Assembly: GCF_000482805.1 (NCBI RefSeq)
Contig: NZ_AXWT01000009.1
Location: 1 to 64,000 of the forward strand
Source: Deinococcus murrayi DSM 11303
Lineage (GTDB): Bacteria > Deinococcota > Deinococci > Deinococcales > Deinococcaceae
Length of the DNA: 64,000 bases
Direction: 5' to 3'
In this document: positions 43,785-55,418 of the stretch, piece by piece
Position numbering within the stretch: the first letter of the stretch is position 1
How the letters are laid out: the number at the start of each line of letters is the position of its first letter
Position numbers and translations under genes: made by a program
The notes under the pieces: generated by a model
Told to the model about the DNA's origin: nothing
The model's database searches: none
Seen by the model: only the letters and a program-made list of their open reading frames with translations

Positions 43785-43875
43785 GAGCGGAGTGAGAAGG
43801 AGAACAAAGGGTTCTGGGCATGGCGTGAACAAAGCAGCGCTTTTGCGATGTGGTCACGAAACAGCCGGAACTCCT
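43785..43875. repeat. Small dispersed repeat, family A, copy 2 (91 bp)
   Basis: Aligns without gaps to 26143-26233 with 72 of 91 identities. The hairpin is partly decayed here (GTGAACAAAGC with TGTGGTCAC). Lies in the accB-accC gap, where it would be transcribed with the operon. A CAGCCTTTAGCCCTCAGC string follows at 43878. Confidence 0.8.
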
Positions 43876-43902
43876 TTCAGCCTTTAGCCCTCAGCGGACG
43901 GC

Positions 43903-44430
43903 TCACTCGATGATGAACAGCGTCTGTCCGTACTCCACCGGCTCGGCGTTTTTCACCAGAATCTCGCGCACCACGCCGCCCGTCTCGGCCTCAATCTCGT
44001 TCATCAGCTTCATCGCTTCGATAATGCACAGCACCTGTCCGGGCTGCACCGTGTCGCCCACCTTGACGTAAGGGGGCGCGTCGGGGCTGCTCGCCGCGTA
44101 GAAGGTGCCCACGATGGGAGCCTTGACGGGGGTTCCGGCAGAAGCGGGCTTGGCCGGGGGGGCCGCCGCTGCGGGCGGCTCGGCAGGAGTGCTCTCAGGA
44201 GTGACGGGGGCCGGAGCCGGAGCTTCTGCGGGCGCGGGGGCTGCGCTGCTCGCGGCGGGCGGCGGGAAGCTGGGCGCGGGGAGAGTGGGAGCCGGGGCCG
44301 GGGCCGCCATGCCCGCCACCTGCGGGCCACGCTTGAGGTCAAGGGCGAAGCTGCCGGTCGTCAGGCTGAACTCGCGCACATCCGCTGCCTTGAGGGCGTC
44401 GAGAATCTTTTTCAGGTCATCTGGGTTCAT
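43903..44430 (-). CDS. accB: Biotin carboxyl carrier protein of acetyl-CoA carboxylase
   Basis: 175 residues from ATG 44430 with GGAGGAG upstream. N-terminal helix (DDLKKILDALKAADVREF), a Pro/Ala-rich flexible linker (about 38-100), and a C-terminal biotinyl domain with the target lysine in IIEAMKLMNEIE near residue 141. First gene of the accB-accC pair. Confidence 0.96.
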   Translation of the reverse strand: MNPDDLKKILDALKAADVREFSLTTGSFALDLKRGPQVAGMAAPAPAPTLPAPSFPPPAASSAAPAPAEAPAPAPVTPESTPAEPPAAAAPPAKPASAGTPVKAPIVGTFYAASSPDAPPYVKVGDTVQPGQVLCIIEAMKLMNEIEAETGGVVREILVKNAEPVEYGQTLFIIE

Positions 44431-44541
44431 GGCTCCTCCGGAAAGGGCAAGAAGGCGTATGGGGGGTGAACTGAACCGAGTCTAACGGCCAAAGGAAACG
44501 CCGCCCCCAGACCAGGGAGGCGGCGTTCCGGAAAGGGGGCA

Positions 44542-45099
44542 TCAGGCGCGGCTGAGGTATTGGCCCGTGCGGGTGTCGACCTTCACGTCGGTGCCCTGCT
44601 CGACAAAGAGGGGCACCTGCACGACCGCGCCCGTCTCCAGGGTGGCGGGCTTGGTGCCGCCAGAGACGGTGTCGCCGCGCACGCCGGGGTCAGTTTGGAC
44701 GATTTTGAGAATGACCTGGTTGGGCAGCGTGATGCTCAGGGGCTTTTCGCCGTACATCGCCACCTCAACCTCGGTGTTTTCCTTCATGAACTTGGCGGCG
44801 TCGCCAACGAGCGAGGGAGGCAGGTGCACCTGGTCATAGGTGTCTAAGTCCATGAACACGAAGTCCGAGCCGTCCTTGTACAGGAACTGCATCTTCTTGC
44901 CCTCGACGTAGATGTCCTGGAGCTTTTCACCGCTGTTAAAGGTGCGGTCCACGATGGAGCCGGTTTCCATATTGCGGAACTTGGTGACCACCTTGGCCCC
45001 GCCGCGTCCCATCTTGAGGTGGGAGTATTCCAGGCATTCCCACAGCCCGCCGTCCATCTCCACTTTGGTGCCATTGCGCAGTTCCGTCACGCTAATCAT
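44542..45099 (-). CDS. efp: Elongation factor P
   Basis: 185 residues from ATG 45099 with GGAGAA upstream; longer frames are spurious. EF-P relieves ribosome stalling at proline runs. Full-length KOW-OB-OB layout with the C-terminal signature GVRGDTVSGGTKPATLETGAVVQVPLF. The loop tip, normally a modified lysine, is Arg32 (KMGRGGAK). I recall the same Arg in Thermus EF-P; in Pseudomonas-type EF-P this Arg is rhamnosylated, but that enzyme gene is not in the window. Confidence 0.96.
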   Translation of the reverse strand: MISVTELRNGTKVEMDGGLWECLEYSHLKMGRGGAKVVTKFRNMETGSIVDRTFNSGEKLQDIYVEGKKMQFLYKDGSDFVFMDLDTYDQVHLPPSLVGDAAKFMKENTEVEVAMYGEKPLSITLPNQVILKIVQTDPGVRGDTVSGGTKPATLETGAVVQVPLFVEQGTDVKVDTRTGQYLSRA

Positions 45100-45305
45100 A
45101 GGTCTGTTCTCCTCGTTTCCGGCCCTGCCGGGAGGGCGCGGGCCGTGCTGGGGTCTTGTGCCGCTTGGTGCCGCTTGGATTGGGCCGGGGCGCTCCTCTT
45201 CGGTCTGCCAGGGGCCGCTCGGCAACAGGCCAGATTCTAGCAGAGCGGTGGGGGGCAGGGCCGAGCGCTCCGGAGCCCCCCGTTTCCGCCCCCCTTCCGG
45301 TTTGC

Positions 45306-45311
45306 TACACT
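45306..45311 (+). promoter_or_regulatory. -10 element (TACACT) for the L25/CTC gene
   Basis: TACACT about 100 bases before the ATG at 45411. Unlike most promoters here this implies a leader of roughly 93 bases with a normal ribosome-binding site (GGAGGAAA), a place where ribosomal-protein control could act. Confidence 0.4.
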
Positions 45312-45410
45312 GCCAGGGTTGCATGGCCCCCGCCCCCACCCTGGGCACCTTGAGCCGGGACGCGGAGCGGGTGAGGCGGCCACTGCGGACCCCCGGAGGA
45401 AACACCCATC

Positions 45411-46115
45411 ATGGAACTGAGAGCCATTCCCCGCACCAGCCAGCAGAAGCTGGCCCCTGGCATGATTCCCGCCGTCGCCTACAACAAGGAGAAGAACGTC
45501 TCCTTTGCCATCGAGCGCCGGGCCTTTGACCGCGCCTTCCGGCAGCAGGGCACCACGGGCCTCTTTGACATCGTTCTGGAAGGCGGCGAGACCTTCCCGG
45601 CCCTGGTCAAGGCCGTTCAGATGGACAAGCGCCGCCGTGAGGCCATTCACGCCGACTTCTACCTGGTGACCTACGGCGAGCCGGTGCAGGTCAGCGTGCC
45701 CGTGCACACCACGGGCCGCAGCCAGGGCGAGGTCATGGGCGGTCTGGTCGACATCGTGGTGCATAGCCTCGACGTTATCGCCCCTGGCCCGCGCCGCATT
45801 CCGCAAGAAATCACTGTGGACGTCACCGCCCTGAACATCGGTGACCACGTGACCGCCGGGCAGATTCGCCTCCCCGAAGGCGTCAAGCTCGCTGTGGACG
45901 AAGACCTCGTGGTCATCAGCGTGCTGCCGCCCCGCCTCACCGCCGAGGAGCTGGAAGCCGAGACCCAGGCTGCTCAAGTCGCCGGGCTGGTCGCCGCGGG
46001 CGAACTCTCCGAGGAGGCTGCCGCCGCCGTGCTGGAGGGCGACGCCAGCATTGAAGAGGTCAAGGCCGAGGCCAGCGAGACTGCCGAGGGCAACAGCGAA
46101 ACCAACCAGGGCTGA
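45411..46115 (+). CDS. rplY: 50S ribosomal protein L25, general stress protein CTC type
   Basis: 234 residues. Binds 5S rRNA at the central protuberance. N-terminal L25 beta-barrel (1-90; MELRAIPRTSQQKL, ADFYLV), then the TL5 beta domain (about 91-185; DVTALNIGDHVTAGQIRLPEG), then an acidic Ala/Glu helical tail (about 186-234). This three-part layout is that of CTC-type L25 proteins; the tail is where Deinococcus proteins extend beyond Thermus TL5. GGAGG precedes the ATG. Also known as ctc. Confidence 0.93.
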   Translation: MELRAIPRTSQQKLAPGMIPAVAYNKEKNVSFAIERRAFDRAFRQQGTTGLFDIVLEGGETFPALVKAVQMDKRRREAIHADFYLVTYGEPVQVSVPVHTTGRSQGEVMGGLVDIVVHSLDVIAPGPRRIPQEITVDVTALNIGDHVTAGQIRLPEGVKLAVDEDLVVISVLPPRLTAEELEAETQAAQVAGLVAAGELSEEAAAAVLEGDASIEEVKAEASETAEGNSETNQG

Positions 46116-46131
46116 GCTGCCCCGCTCGTCC

Positions 46132-46167
46132 AAGCTGGGATTCCCCCGTGGGGTCCCAGCTTTTTTT
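46132..46167 (+). terminator. Intrinsic terminator after rplY
   Basis: AGCTGGGA...TCCCAGCT stem extended by CCCC/GGGG and followed by seven T (46161-46167), the clearest rho-independent terminator in the window. It abuts the stop of the convergent peptidase gene. Confidence 0.9.
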
Positions 46168-47170
46168 AGGGTGTTTGCCCCCGTAAGCACCCCGCCCGCT
46201 CTGCCTGGGGCCGCTCGCCGCAAGCCCGTGCCAGTGCGTAAAAGGCGGGAAGGTCGCCGCCGACCCGTGTCAGCGCCGCCCTGAAGTCGGGCACCAGCGC
46301 GGCGTACGCCGCGACCGACGCGAGGGCCGCGTTGTTGACCCCGGCGGCGAACCAAGCGTCGTAGCCCGTGTAGCCGCCCCAGCTCGCCTTTAGCGCCGCG
46401 TAGCGCTCCTGCAAGTCGGAGAGCACCGCCGCCTTGCGCGTTCGCATCTCTTCCGGCGCGAGGGGCTGCGCGTAGAGGGTCTGCAACTCTGCCCGCGTCT
46501 CCAGCAGCAGGGCCTCGAACGCCTCTGCCCGCTTCCGCGCTCTCCGGTCGGCCTCCGCCAGTTCGGGCGTGCCGCGAGCCGCAAGCCACCGCCGCCAGCC
46601 TTCCTCCTCGACCGTGGTGGCAAACGACTCGTTGTAGACGGTATCGCCGGGCACGTACACGGCGGGATGGGCGAGTTCGTGAATCACGGTGCGAATCAGC
46701 GTGGGGTCGGGATAGGCCAGCGTGCTGTAGGCGGTCACCCCGCTCACCCGCACGTCCTCGCCCGCTGCTCGCCGCGCTTGCGCGTAGGCCCGTGCAGAGG
46801 CCTCCCGGAAATACCCCCGGTAGCCCACGCACCCAGCCACCGGAAAGCAGGAGGTCAGCAGCTCTACCCCAAACTCTGGCGCTCGAAACACGTTCCAGAC
46901 GACCAAAGGGCGGCCTACGTCCACGAAGTTGCGGTAGGCTCCTCGGTCAGGCAGGCCCAACTCCCTGAGCGCAAAGGTCCGGACCTCCTCCACCAGCGCC
47001 AGCTTGCGCCGGGTTTCCGGTGGGGTCGTGGGGTCCGCTCTCACCTCGGCCACAGGCCGCGCCCGCCCCAGCAGGTCGAGCTGACCTTGCGCCGCCTGCG
47101 CCAGATACTGAATCTCGCCGCAGCCGCTCAGGACCAGCATGAGGCCACCCCCCACCCCCCAGGCTTTCAT
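46166..47170 (-). CDS. Putative aminopeptidase lipoprotein (COG4324-like)
   Basis: 334 residues. A lipoprotein signal with lipobox LSGC (Cys17) places it at the membrane. The gluzincin motif HELAH (H164, E165, H168) is followed 13 residues later by NESFAT, where E181 fits the third zinc ligand. The pattern YSTLAYPDPTLIRTVIHELAHPAVYVPGDTVYNESFA matches the DUF2265/Aminopep family of predicted aminopeptidases. The C-terminal half is helical. Substrate not known. Confidence 0.83.
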   Translation of the reverse strand: MKAWGVGGGLMLVLSGCGEIQYLAQAAQGQLDLLGRARPVAEVRADPTTPPETRRKLALVEEVRTFALRELGLPDRGAYRNFVDVGRPLVVWNVFRAPEFGVELLTSCFPVAGCVGYRGYFREASARAYAQARRAAGEDVRVSGVTAYSTLAYPDPTLIRTVIHELAHPAVYVPGDTVYNESFATTVEEEGWRRWLAARGTPELAEADRRARKRAEAFEALLLETRAELQTLYAQPLAPEEMRTRKAAVLSDLQERYAALKASWGGYTGYDAWFAAGVNNAALASVAAYAALVPDFRAALTRVGGDLPAFYALARACGERPQAERAGCLRGQTP

Positions 47171-47208
47171 GAGCGCAGTCTAGAGGTCGGCAGGAAGGAG
47201 GCAAGCGC

Positions 47209-47214
47209 TACCAT
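47209..47214 (+). promoter_or_regulatory. -10 element (TACCAT), flavin-split-barrel gene
   Basis: TACCAT followed by 5 bases and the ATG at 47220. Confidence 0.4.
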
Positions 47215-47219
47215 GCCCC

Positions 47220-47636
47220 ATGACCTCTGCGAAGATGCAAGGGTTGGCGGCCAAGATGCGCGGCATGGACCTCTGCTTGCTGACCACCGTGAGCAGCCAC
47301 GGGCGGCTGGCCTCGCGTCCCATGAGCAACAATGGTGAGGTCGAGTACGACGGCACCTCCTATTTTTTTACCTGGGCCAACTCGCGTATGGTGCGGGATA
47401 TCCAGGCCAATAAACACGTGCAGCTCGGTTTTCGCGCCGAGAAGGGCTTCCTGTTCGTGGCCGTGCAAGGCGAGGCCCGCGTCCTGACCGACCGCCGGGT
47501 CATGAAAGACCATTGGCACGAGGAGTTGCGGCAGTGGTTTGGGGACGGCCTGGAGACTGAAGGGCTGGTCATGCTCGTCGTGGATGCCAAGCGCATCCAG
47601 TGGTGGGGCGAGGAAGACGGCACCATCGAGCTGTGA
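47220..47636 (+). CDS. Pyridoxamine 5'-phosphate oxidase-like (general stress 26 type) flavoprotein
   Basis: 138 residues. Split-barrel flavin-binding fold: LTTVSSHGRLASRPM, YFFTWANSRMVRDIQANKHVQLGF, then FLFVAVQGEARVLTDRRVM and WHEELRQWF, with VDAKRIQWW at the end. This is the general stress protein 26/PNPOx-like family that binds FMN or FAD; the enzyme reaction is not established and it is shorter than true PdxH. Function in stress is inference. Confidence 0.85.
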   Translation: MTSAKMQGLAAKMRGMDLCLLTTVSSHGRLASRPMSNNGEVEYDGTSYFFTWANSRMVRDIQANKHVQLGFRAEKGFLFVAVQGEARVLTDRRVMKDHWHEELRQWFGDGLETEGLVMLVVDAKRIQWWGEEDGTIEL

Positions 47637-47785
47637 AGCGGGGCGAGGAGCATCCCTGTGAGAACATGGAACCCTGGGCCGCCCAGAAGAAACGACCCCG
47701 CGGCGGCGCAGAGACGTCTTGCGCGGGTCTCGTTGGGGGAGAGGGACCCTGTCTGAGCCGGGCAACGACCCCCCCGGCCACAAAC

Positions 47786-47820
47786 CAGCGGTCAGCCCCC
47801 TTCCCGGTAGCTGACCGCTG
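47786..47820. repeat. Hairpin repeat between convergent genes
   Basis: CAGCGGTCAGC (47786-47796) pairs perfectly with GCTGACCGCTG (47810-47820), followed by ACGGCTGACGG. It shares GTCAGC and CTGACGG strings with the repeat at 21586-21644. May also end transcription from both sides. Confidence 0.6.
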
Positions 47821-47842
47821 ACGGCTGACGGTTGGGCAGCCT

Positions 47843-49198
<1,356 letters not shown>

Positions 49199-49221
49199 AG
49201 AACCTCCAAACAGGAAAAAGG

Positions 49222-49581
49222 TCAGCCCAAAAAGGACTCGACCTCGATCACAACGCCAAAGGGCGCGTTGAAATAAAAGGTCAGCCGCCCATGGTTCTCA
49301 TGGGGCGCAGGGATTTCAAAACCGCCCTCGGTGAGCTGGCGGTAAATCTCGTGGACTTGCTCCGGAGTGTCCTGCAAGAAGCCGATGTGAAAGACCTTGG
49401 GGTACTGCGGGTCCTTCACCCGGAACAGGGAGAGCAGCGCTCCTACGTCGTCCCGGAGGAAGGCCATCTGCTCGTTCAGGGGCATACCGTCCCCCGCAGG
49501 CACCAGCCCGAAATAGCGCCCGAAGAGGTCCACCGCTTGCGGCACGTCGGTCACGCCGAGGTTGATGTGGTTGAGTTTCAT
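49222..49581 (-). CDS. VOC-family (glyoxalase-like) protein within the suf operon
   Basis: 119 residues from ATG 49581. One VOC module of beta-alpha-beta3 type: MKLNHINLGVTDVPQAVDLFGRYFGL, then SLFRVKDPQYPKVFHIGFLQDTPEQVHEIYRQL, and NAPFGVVIEVESF. His near residue 5, His near 70 and Glu near 114 are in positions typical for metal ligands. It lies between sufB and sufD, 23 bases before sufD, so it must be co-transcribed. Enzymatic role unknown; a link to Fe-S or redox stress is inferred from position only. Confidence 0.82.
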   Translation of the reverse strand: MKLNHINLGVTDVPQAVDLFGRYFGLVPAGDGMPLNEQMAFLRDDVGALLSLFRVKDPQYPKVFHIGFLQDTPEQVHEIYRQLTEGGFEIPAPHENHGRLTFYFNAPFGVVIEVESFLG

Positions 49582-49663
49582 GGCGCGGCTCCGGAAGGAG
49601 GGAAGGGGACAGGGGAGGCCCCTACGCCGGACGAAACCGGAACGCAGGGGCGGGGGGTGCGGC

Positions 49664-51067
<1,404 letters not shown>

Positions 51068-51111
51068 GGTGAGGCTCCTTGAGAGCAGAGAGCGCAGAAA
51101 AAAGGCCCGGC

Positions 51112-51882
<771 letters not shown>

Positions 51883-51899
51883 GGAAGCTCCTTTGGGGG

Positions 51900-51964
51900 T
51901 CATTCTTCTTGAGAATGATTCCTAGTTGTGGGCGCATTCTACCGATTGCCCGCCGTAAAGTCGA
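51900..51964 (-). promoter_or_regulatory. suf promoter with Fur-like operator
   Basis: On the minus strand: -35 TCGACT (51959-51964), 17-base spacer, -10 TAGAAT (51936-51941). Just downstream lies a perfect 7-5-7 inverted repeat TCATTCT-N5-AGAATGA (51900-51918), and the overlapping TGAGAATGATTC matches one half of the Fur 7-1-7 consensus in six of seven positions. It would sit in the leader, able to block transcription when iron is plentiful. Confidence 0.6.
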
Positions 51965-52078
51965 GTGAGTTGGTGCGGATTGGCCGGGCATGCCCTCCGG
52001 GCAGCGGACAGCAGCGGATGAGGGCCGGGTCAGTGTTTTTCACGCTTGCCACGTTTCGGCGTGCTACCCGTGAGGACC

Positions 52079-52762
52079 ATGAACGTTGTCGAACTTCTGC
52101 GGGCCGCTGGCCCCCTGCTGTGGGTGCTCGCCGCGCTGTCCGTGTATGTCGTCTACACGGCGGCGGTGCGGGCGCAGACGCTCTCGCGCCTGGGGCGCGA
52201 CCCCGCCGCCCTCATCGAGCGGGCGCGGGCGATTACCGCCGAGAGTGGTCCAGCGGCGGCGCTCGCAGAGGTCGACCGCGCGGCCCACCCCGGTTCGGCG
52301 GCTCAGGTGCTGCGGGCGGGGCTGGGCCGCGCCGACCGTGGCCCAGAAGCGGCGCAGGCCGCGATGAACTCGGCCCTGCTCGCCGAAGACGCCCGGCTGT
52401 ACGCGGGTCTCTCGGCGCTGGGCACTGCCGCGCAGGTCGCGCCCCTGCTGGGCCTGCTGGGCACCGTGATGGGGATGGTGCGTTCCTTTTTGGTCTTTTC
52501 GCAAACGGCGGCCCCCACGCCCACGCAGCTCGCCACGGGCATCAGCGAGGCCCTCATTAACACGGCGGCGGGGCTGGTCGTGGCGGTGATGGCCTACGTG
52601 GCCCGCAATGCGCTGCGGGCCAAGGCCGACCGCATCGCCACCGCCGCCGAGCGGGTGCGCGAGGAGGTCCCGGCGTGGCTCACGGGCCGGGGGCGCAGGG
52701 CTGCGGTGCCGGAAGTGGCGCTGACCTTTGACGCCGTTCCGGCGGTAGGGGCCACGCGGTGA
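52079..52762 (+). CDS. exbB: ExbB/TolQ-family proton channel protein
   Basis: 227 residues from ATG 52079. Three membrane helices: about 9-28, 108-140 and 155-172. The MotA/TolQ/ExbB signature is seen in LSALGTAAQVAPLLGLLGTVMGMVRSF and GISEALINTAAGLVVAVMAY, with the pore-lining Thr residues. With ExbD it would use the proton gradient to energise an envelope protein. First gene of the exbB-exbD-TonB-like group; ExbB versus TolQ cannot be decided from sequence. Confidence 0.9.
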   Translation: MNVVELLRAAGPLLWVLAALSVYVVYTAAVRAQTLSRLGRDPAALIERARAITAESGPAAALAEVDRAAHPGSAAQVLRAGLGRADRGPEAAQAAMNSALLAEDARLYAGLSALGTAAQVAPLLGLLGTVMGMVRSFLVFSQTAAPTPTQLATGISEALINTAAGLVVAVMAYVARNALRAKADRIATAAERVREEVPAWLTGRGRRAAVPEVALTFDAVPAVGATR

Positions 52763-52901
52763 GGCGGGTTCCGAGGGCACCCCGAACCCCGACCGCAGGG
52801 CCTCGCAGGGCTGCGCAGCAGCCTGGGAATGGTGACGCATTCCGGGAGAGAGAGAAACGTGCGGTGATGTCCCCACTGTTCAGGAAGCGGACGGAATCGG
52901 T

Positions 52902-53312
52902 ATGAGGCGGCGCTTTCGCGAGGGGAGCGAAGGCGAGGTCACCTTCGACTTCGCCCCAATGGTCGATATCGTGCTGCTGCTGCTGATTTTCTTCTTCCTG
53001 ACGAGCAGCTTGGGAGCGCGGCAAAATGCCCTGCCCCTTGACCTGCCGCGGGCCAGCGAGACGGTGCAGGAGACGCCGGAGTTGCCCATCGTGAGTGTGG
53101 ACCGCGCCGGAAAGATTTTCCTGAATGGCCAGGAAACCACGCTGACCCGGCTGGGCGGGCGGCTCGCGCCGCTGGTCGAGGCGTCGGGCGGGCTGGTGGG
53201 CCTGCGGGCCGACGAGCGCGGCAACTACGGGACGGTGGTGCGGGTGATGGACGAGATTAAGAAAGCCGGGGGCGAGCGGCTCGCGCTGGGCACCCGCACC
53301 CCGGAGGAGTGA
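52902..53312 (+). CDS. exbD: ExbD/TolR-family protein
   Basis: 136 residues. A basic N-terminus, one transmembrane helix (about 17-40, FAPMVDIVLLLLIFFFLTSS) with the proton-carrying D22, and a periplasmic domain. The start overlaps the stop of a 12-codon open frame (ATG 52867, ATGA overlap), which may couple translation. There is a 139-base gap after exbB, larger than usual for this pair. Confidence 0.92.
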   Translation: MRRRFREGSEGEVTFDFAPMVDIVLLLLIFFFLTSSLGARQNALPLDLPRASETVQETPELPIVSVDRAGKIFLNGQETTLTRLGGRLAPLVEASGGLVGLRADERGNYGTVVRVMDEIKKAGGERLALGTRTPEE

Positions 53313-53316
53313 CCCC

Positions 53317-55365
53317 ATGACCACCCTGCCGGGCCTGCCTCCCTCCGCTCCCTCCCCAGAGCGCCGCGACCACCTGCGGGCGGCGGGCGTGACGCTGCTG
53401 CTGCACGGGGGGCTGCTGCTGGGACTGCTGGCGCTGCGGCCTGAGCTGCCCCTCGCCGCCGACCACCCCCCTGACCCCGACCGCGCCCCGCTGGAGGTGG
53501 TGGCGCTGGCCCCGCCGCCAACCCCCACCGCGACCCTGACTCCCCCCACCCGCCCCGCGATACCTGCCGCTCGGCCAGCCGTGACCCCGGCCCCACGGAC
53601 AGAGCCGCAGCCAGAGCCGCAGCCGCCGCAGGAGGCAGCAGTCCCCCCAACCGCACCCGTGCCCCCGGCCCCTGCGCCCATCGTGGTGGAACCGCCCCCA
53701 CCCCCGGCCCCAGAGGTGCCCCCCACGCCCCAGCGGACGCCCGCTCCCGCCGCGACCGCCGCCACGCCAGCGGTGCGCCGCCCCAGCGCTCCGGCGGCTC
53801 CCGCGGCGGCGAGCACCCCCGCCCCCAGCCGTCCGGCGAGCGGGGCGGTGGGCGCGGCGGTTCCCGCGCGGGGCAGCGCCGGAGCACCCGCGCCCGCCGC
53901 TGCCCCGCAGGAACTCGCCCCCGAACCCTCTGCCGGAGCGCCGAGCGGCTCTGGGCTGTTCGTGCCGGAGGCGGAGGCCCCCAGCCAGGCCACTCCCCTC
54001 GACGAGGTGCCCGCCGCGTCGGAGGTCCCGGCGTCTGCTGAGACGGTTGCCAGCCTGCCCCGCCGCGAGGACGCCGCCCCGGCCACCGCCGAAGAAGCAG
54101 CGGCCCCAGCACGCGGCGCGGCCCCCGATAGCGAGGACCCCGCGCCCGCCCGTGGAGGTGGGGAAGCCTTTGCTGAGGCGGGCGGCGAGAGCGTCCCGGC
54201 ACGCGGCAGCCAGGGCACCCCAGCCGTGGGGGAGACGGCAGAAGCCCCCCGCGCTGCCGCCCGCGCCCCGCAGGGGGTGACCCCCGACACCCCCCTCGCC
54301 CCCCGCGGCACCCAGGCCTCCGGCACCCCCGAAGCCGTCGCCGGGCGCGAGGGCACCGTGAGCCGGACGCCGCCGGAGACCGCTCCCGACGCGCCCCGCA
54401 CGTCCCGTCCGGCGGCGGGAACGGCGGACGAGGAAACGGCCCCCGTGGCCTCCCCCCGTGCCGGAGCCTCGGCCCCCGCGCCCGCCCCGGCGGAGGCGGC
54501 GGGAGGTCGGGGGGCGGCGACCCCTCCCGCTCCAGCCCCCGCCGAGGCCAGCACGCCCACCCGTGGGACGGCGGGTGGGAGCGCGGCCACGGCTCCGGTG
54601 GCCGAGAGCACCCGCCCCGGTCCGTCCTCCGGCACCCCCGCTGGGACCGGCGAGAGCACGGCCAGCCCCACCCCCCGTGCGGGTGGGGCGGCCACGGCCC
54701 CAGCTCCTGCCGCCCCCAGCGACACCCCCCGCGCCTCCAGCGGCGGTGGGTCTAGGGGCGGCTCCAGCACTTCCCCCGACCCTGGCCCTGCTGCCGGGCG
54801 CGGGGGGGCGGGTGACGCGGCGAGCGGCCCCGGTGGGGAAGGTACGGCCCCCACCGCCGGACGACCGGGCGGGAGCGGTGCGGGCGGCTCTGCGGGAACC
54901 GGAGAAGCCCCCGGACGCGGCGGGAGCGTCAGCCCCGCTGGGGGGGGCGCGGGCGGGGGCGAGGCGGCCCGCGCTGGGGGCGGTGGGGGCGCGGGGGCCG
55001 GCACCGAGACCCGGCCCCTCGCCTGTACGGTCGTCGTGGACGTGCGCGGGCTGGGCCGCTTCGATCGCGACATGACCAGCTACGTCTACGACGAGGCGGG
55101 CACCCAGCTCTGGCCCGACGCGGCCCTGGTGCGTGGGGTGTCCTCTCAGCTCGTCAACGAGGGCAACCTGCACACCTACGCGACCTCCGAAGGGCAGCTC
55201 AGCGCCTTTCCGAATGTCACCCGCGTGCGGGCCGCCCGCGTGCAGGCCCCCCGCATCGCTCCCAACGCGGCAATCCGCACGGACGCTGTCCTGAGTGCCG
55301 CTGCCGCTGCCCAGTTCCGCTCGGCGGGGGCGGCCTGCCGGGTCGTGTACCTGAAAGACGCTTGA
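53317..55365 (+). CDS. TonB-like energiser with very long Pro/Ala/Gly linker and atypical C-terminal domain
   Basis: 682 residues; GGAGGAG overlaps the exbD end. One N-terminal transmembrane helix (about 26-44, VTLLLHGGLLLGLLAL) preceded by a short charged segment, as in TonB. Residues ~60-565 are almost only Pro, Ala, Gly, Thr, Ser, Glu with scattered Arg, a flexible linker far longer than in TonB (~100). The end (566-682) is not the TonB fold; it begins CTVVVDVRGLGRFDRDMTSYV and YDEAGTQLWPD, resembling a domain I know from LPP20/FlgT-like lipoproteins. By position it should be the ExbBD-driven arm; its target is unknown. Confidence 0.72.
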   Translation: MTTLPGLPPSAPSPERRDHLRAAGVTLLLHGGLLLGLLALRPELPLAADHPPDPDRAPLEVVALAPPPTPTATLTPPTRPAIPAARPAVTPAPRTEPQPEPQPPQEAAVPPTAPVPPAPAPIVVEPPPPPAPEVPPTPQRTPAPAATAATPAVRRPSAPAAPAAASTPAPSRPASGAVGAAVPARGSAGAPAPAAAPQELAPEPSAGAPSGSGLFVPEAEAPSQATPLDEVPAASEVPASAETVASLPRREDAAPATAEEAAAPARGAAPDSEDPAPARGGGEAFAEAGGESVPARGSQGTPAVGETAEAPRAAARAPQGVTPDTPLAPRGTQASGTPEAVAGREGTVSRTPPETAPDAPRTSRPAAGTADEETAPVASPRAGASAPAPAPAEAAGGRGAATPPAPAPAEASTPTRGTAGGSAATAPVAESTRPGPSSGTPAGTGESTASPTPRAGGAATAPAPAAPSDTPRASSGGGSRGGSSTSPDPGPAAGRGGAGDAASGPGGEGTAPTAGRPGGSGAGGSAGTGEAPGRGGSVSPAGGGAGGGEAARAGGGGGAGAGTETRPLACTVVVDVRGLGRFDRDMTSYVYDEAGTQLWPDAALVRGVSSQLVNEGNLHTYATSEGQLSAFPNVTRVRAARVQAPRIAPNAAIRTDAVLSAAAAAQFRSAGAACRVVYLKDA

Positions 55366-55418
55366 GTCTTGTCCGGCAGGTCAGCCTCCCGTCATTTCCC
55401 TTTGTTATGAGGTTCACT

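Noticed and set aside
52680..55173. Long minus-strand frames opposite the TonB-like gene
   Set aside because: Low-complexity Ala/Gly/Arg shadows of a Pro/Ala-rich gene. The plus frame has a membrane helix, ribosome-binding site and operon context.
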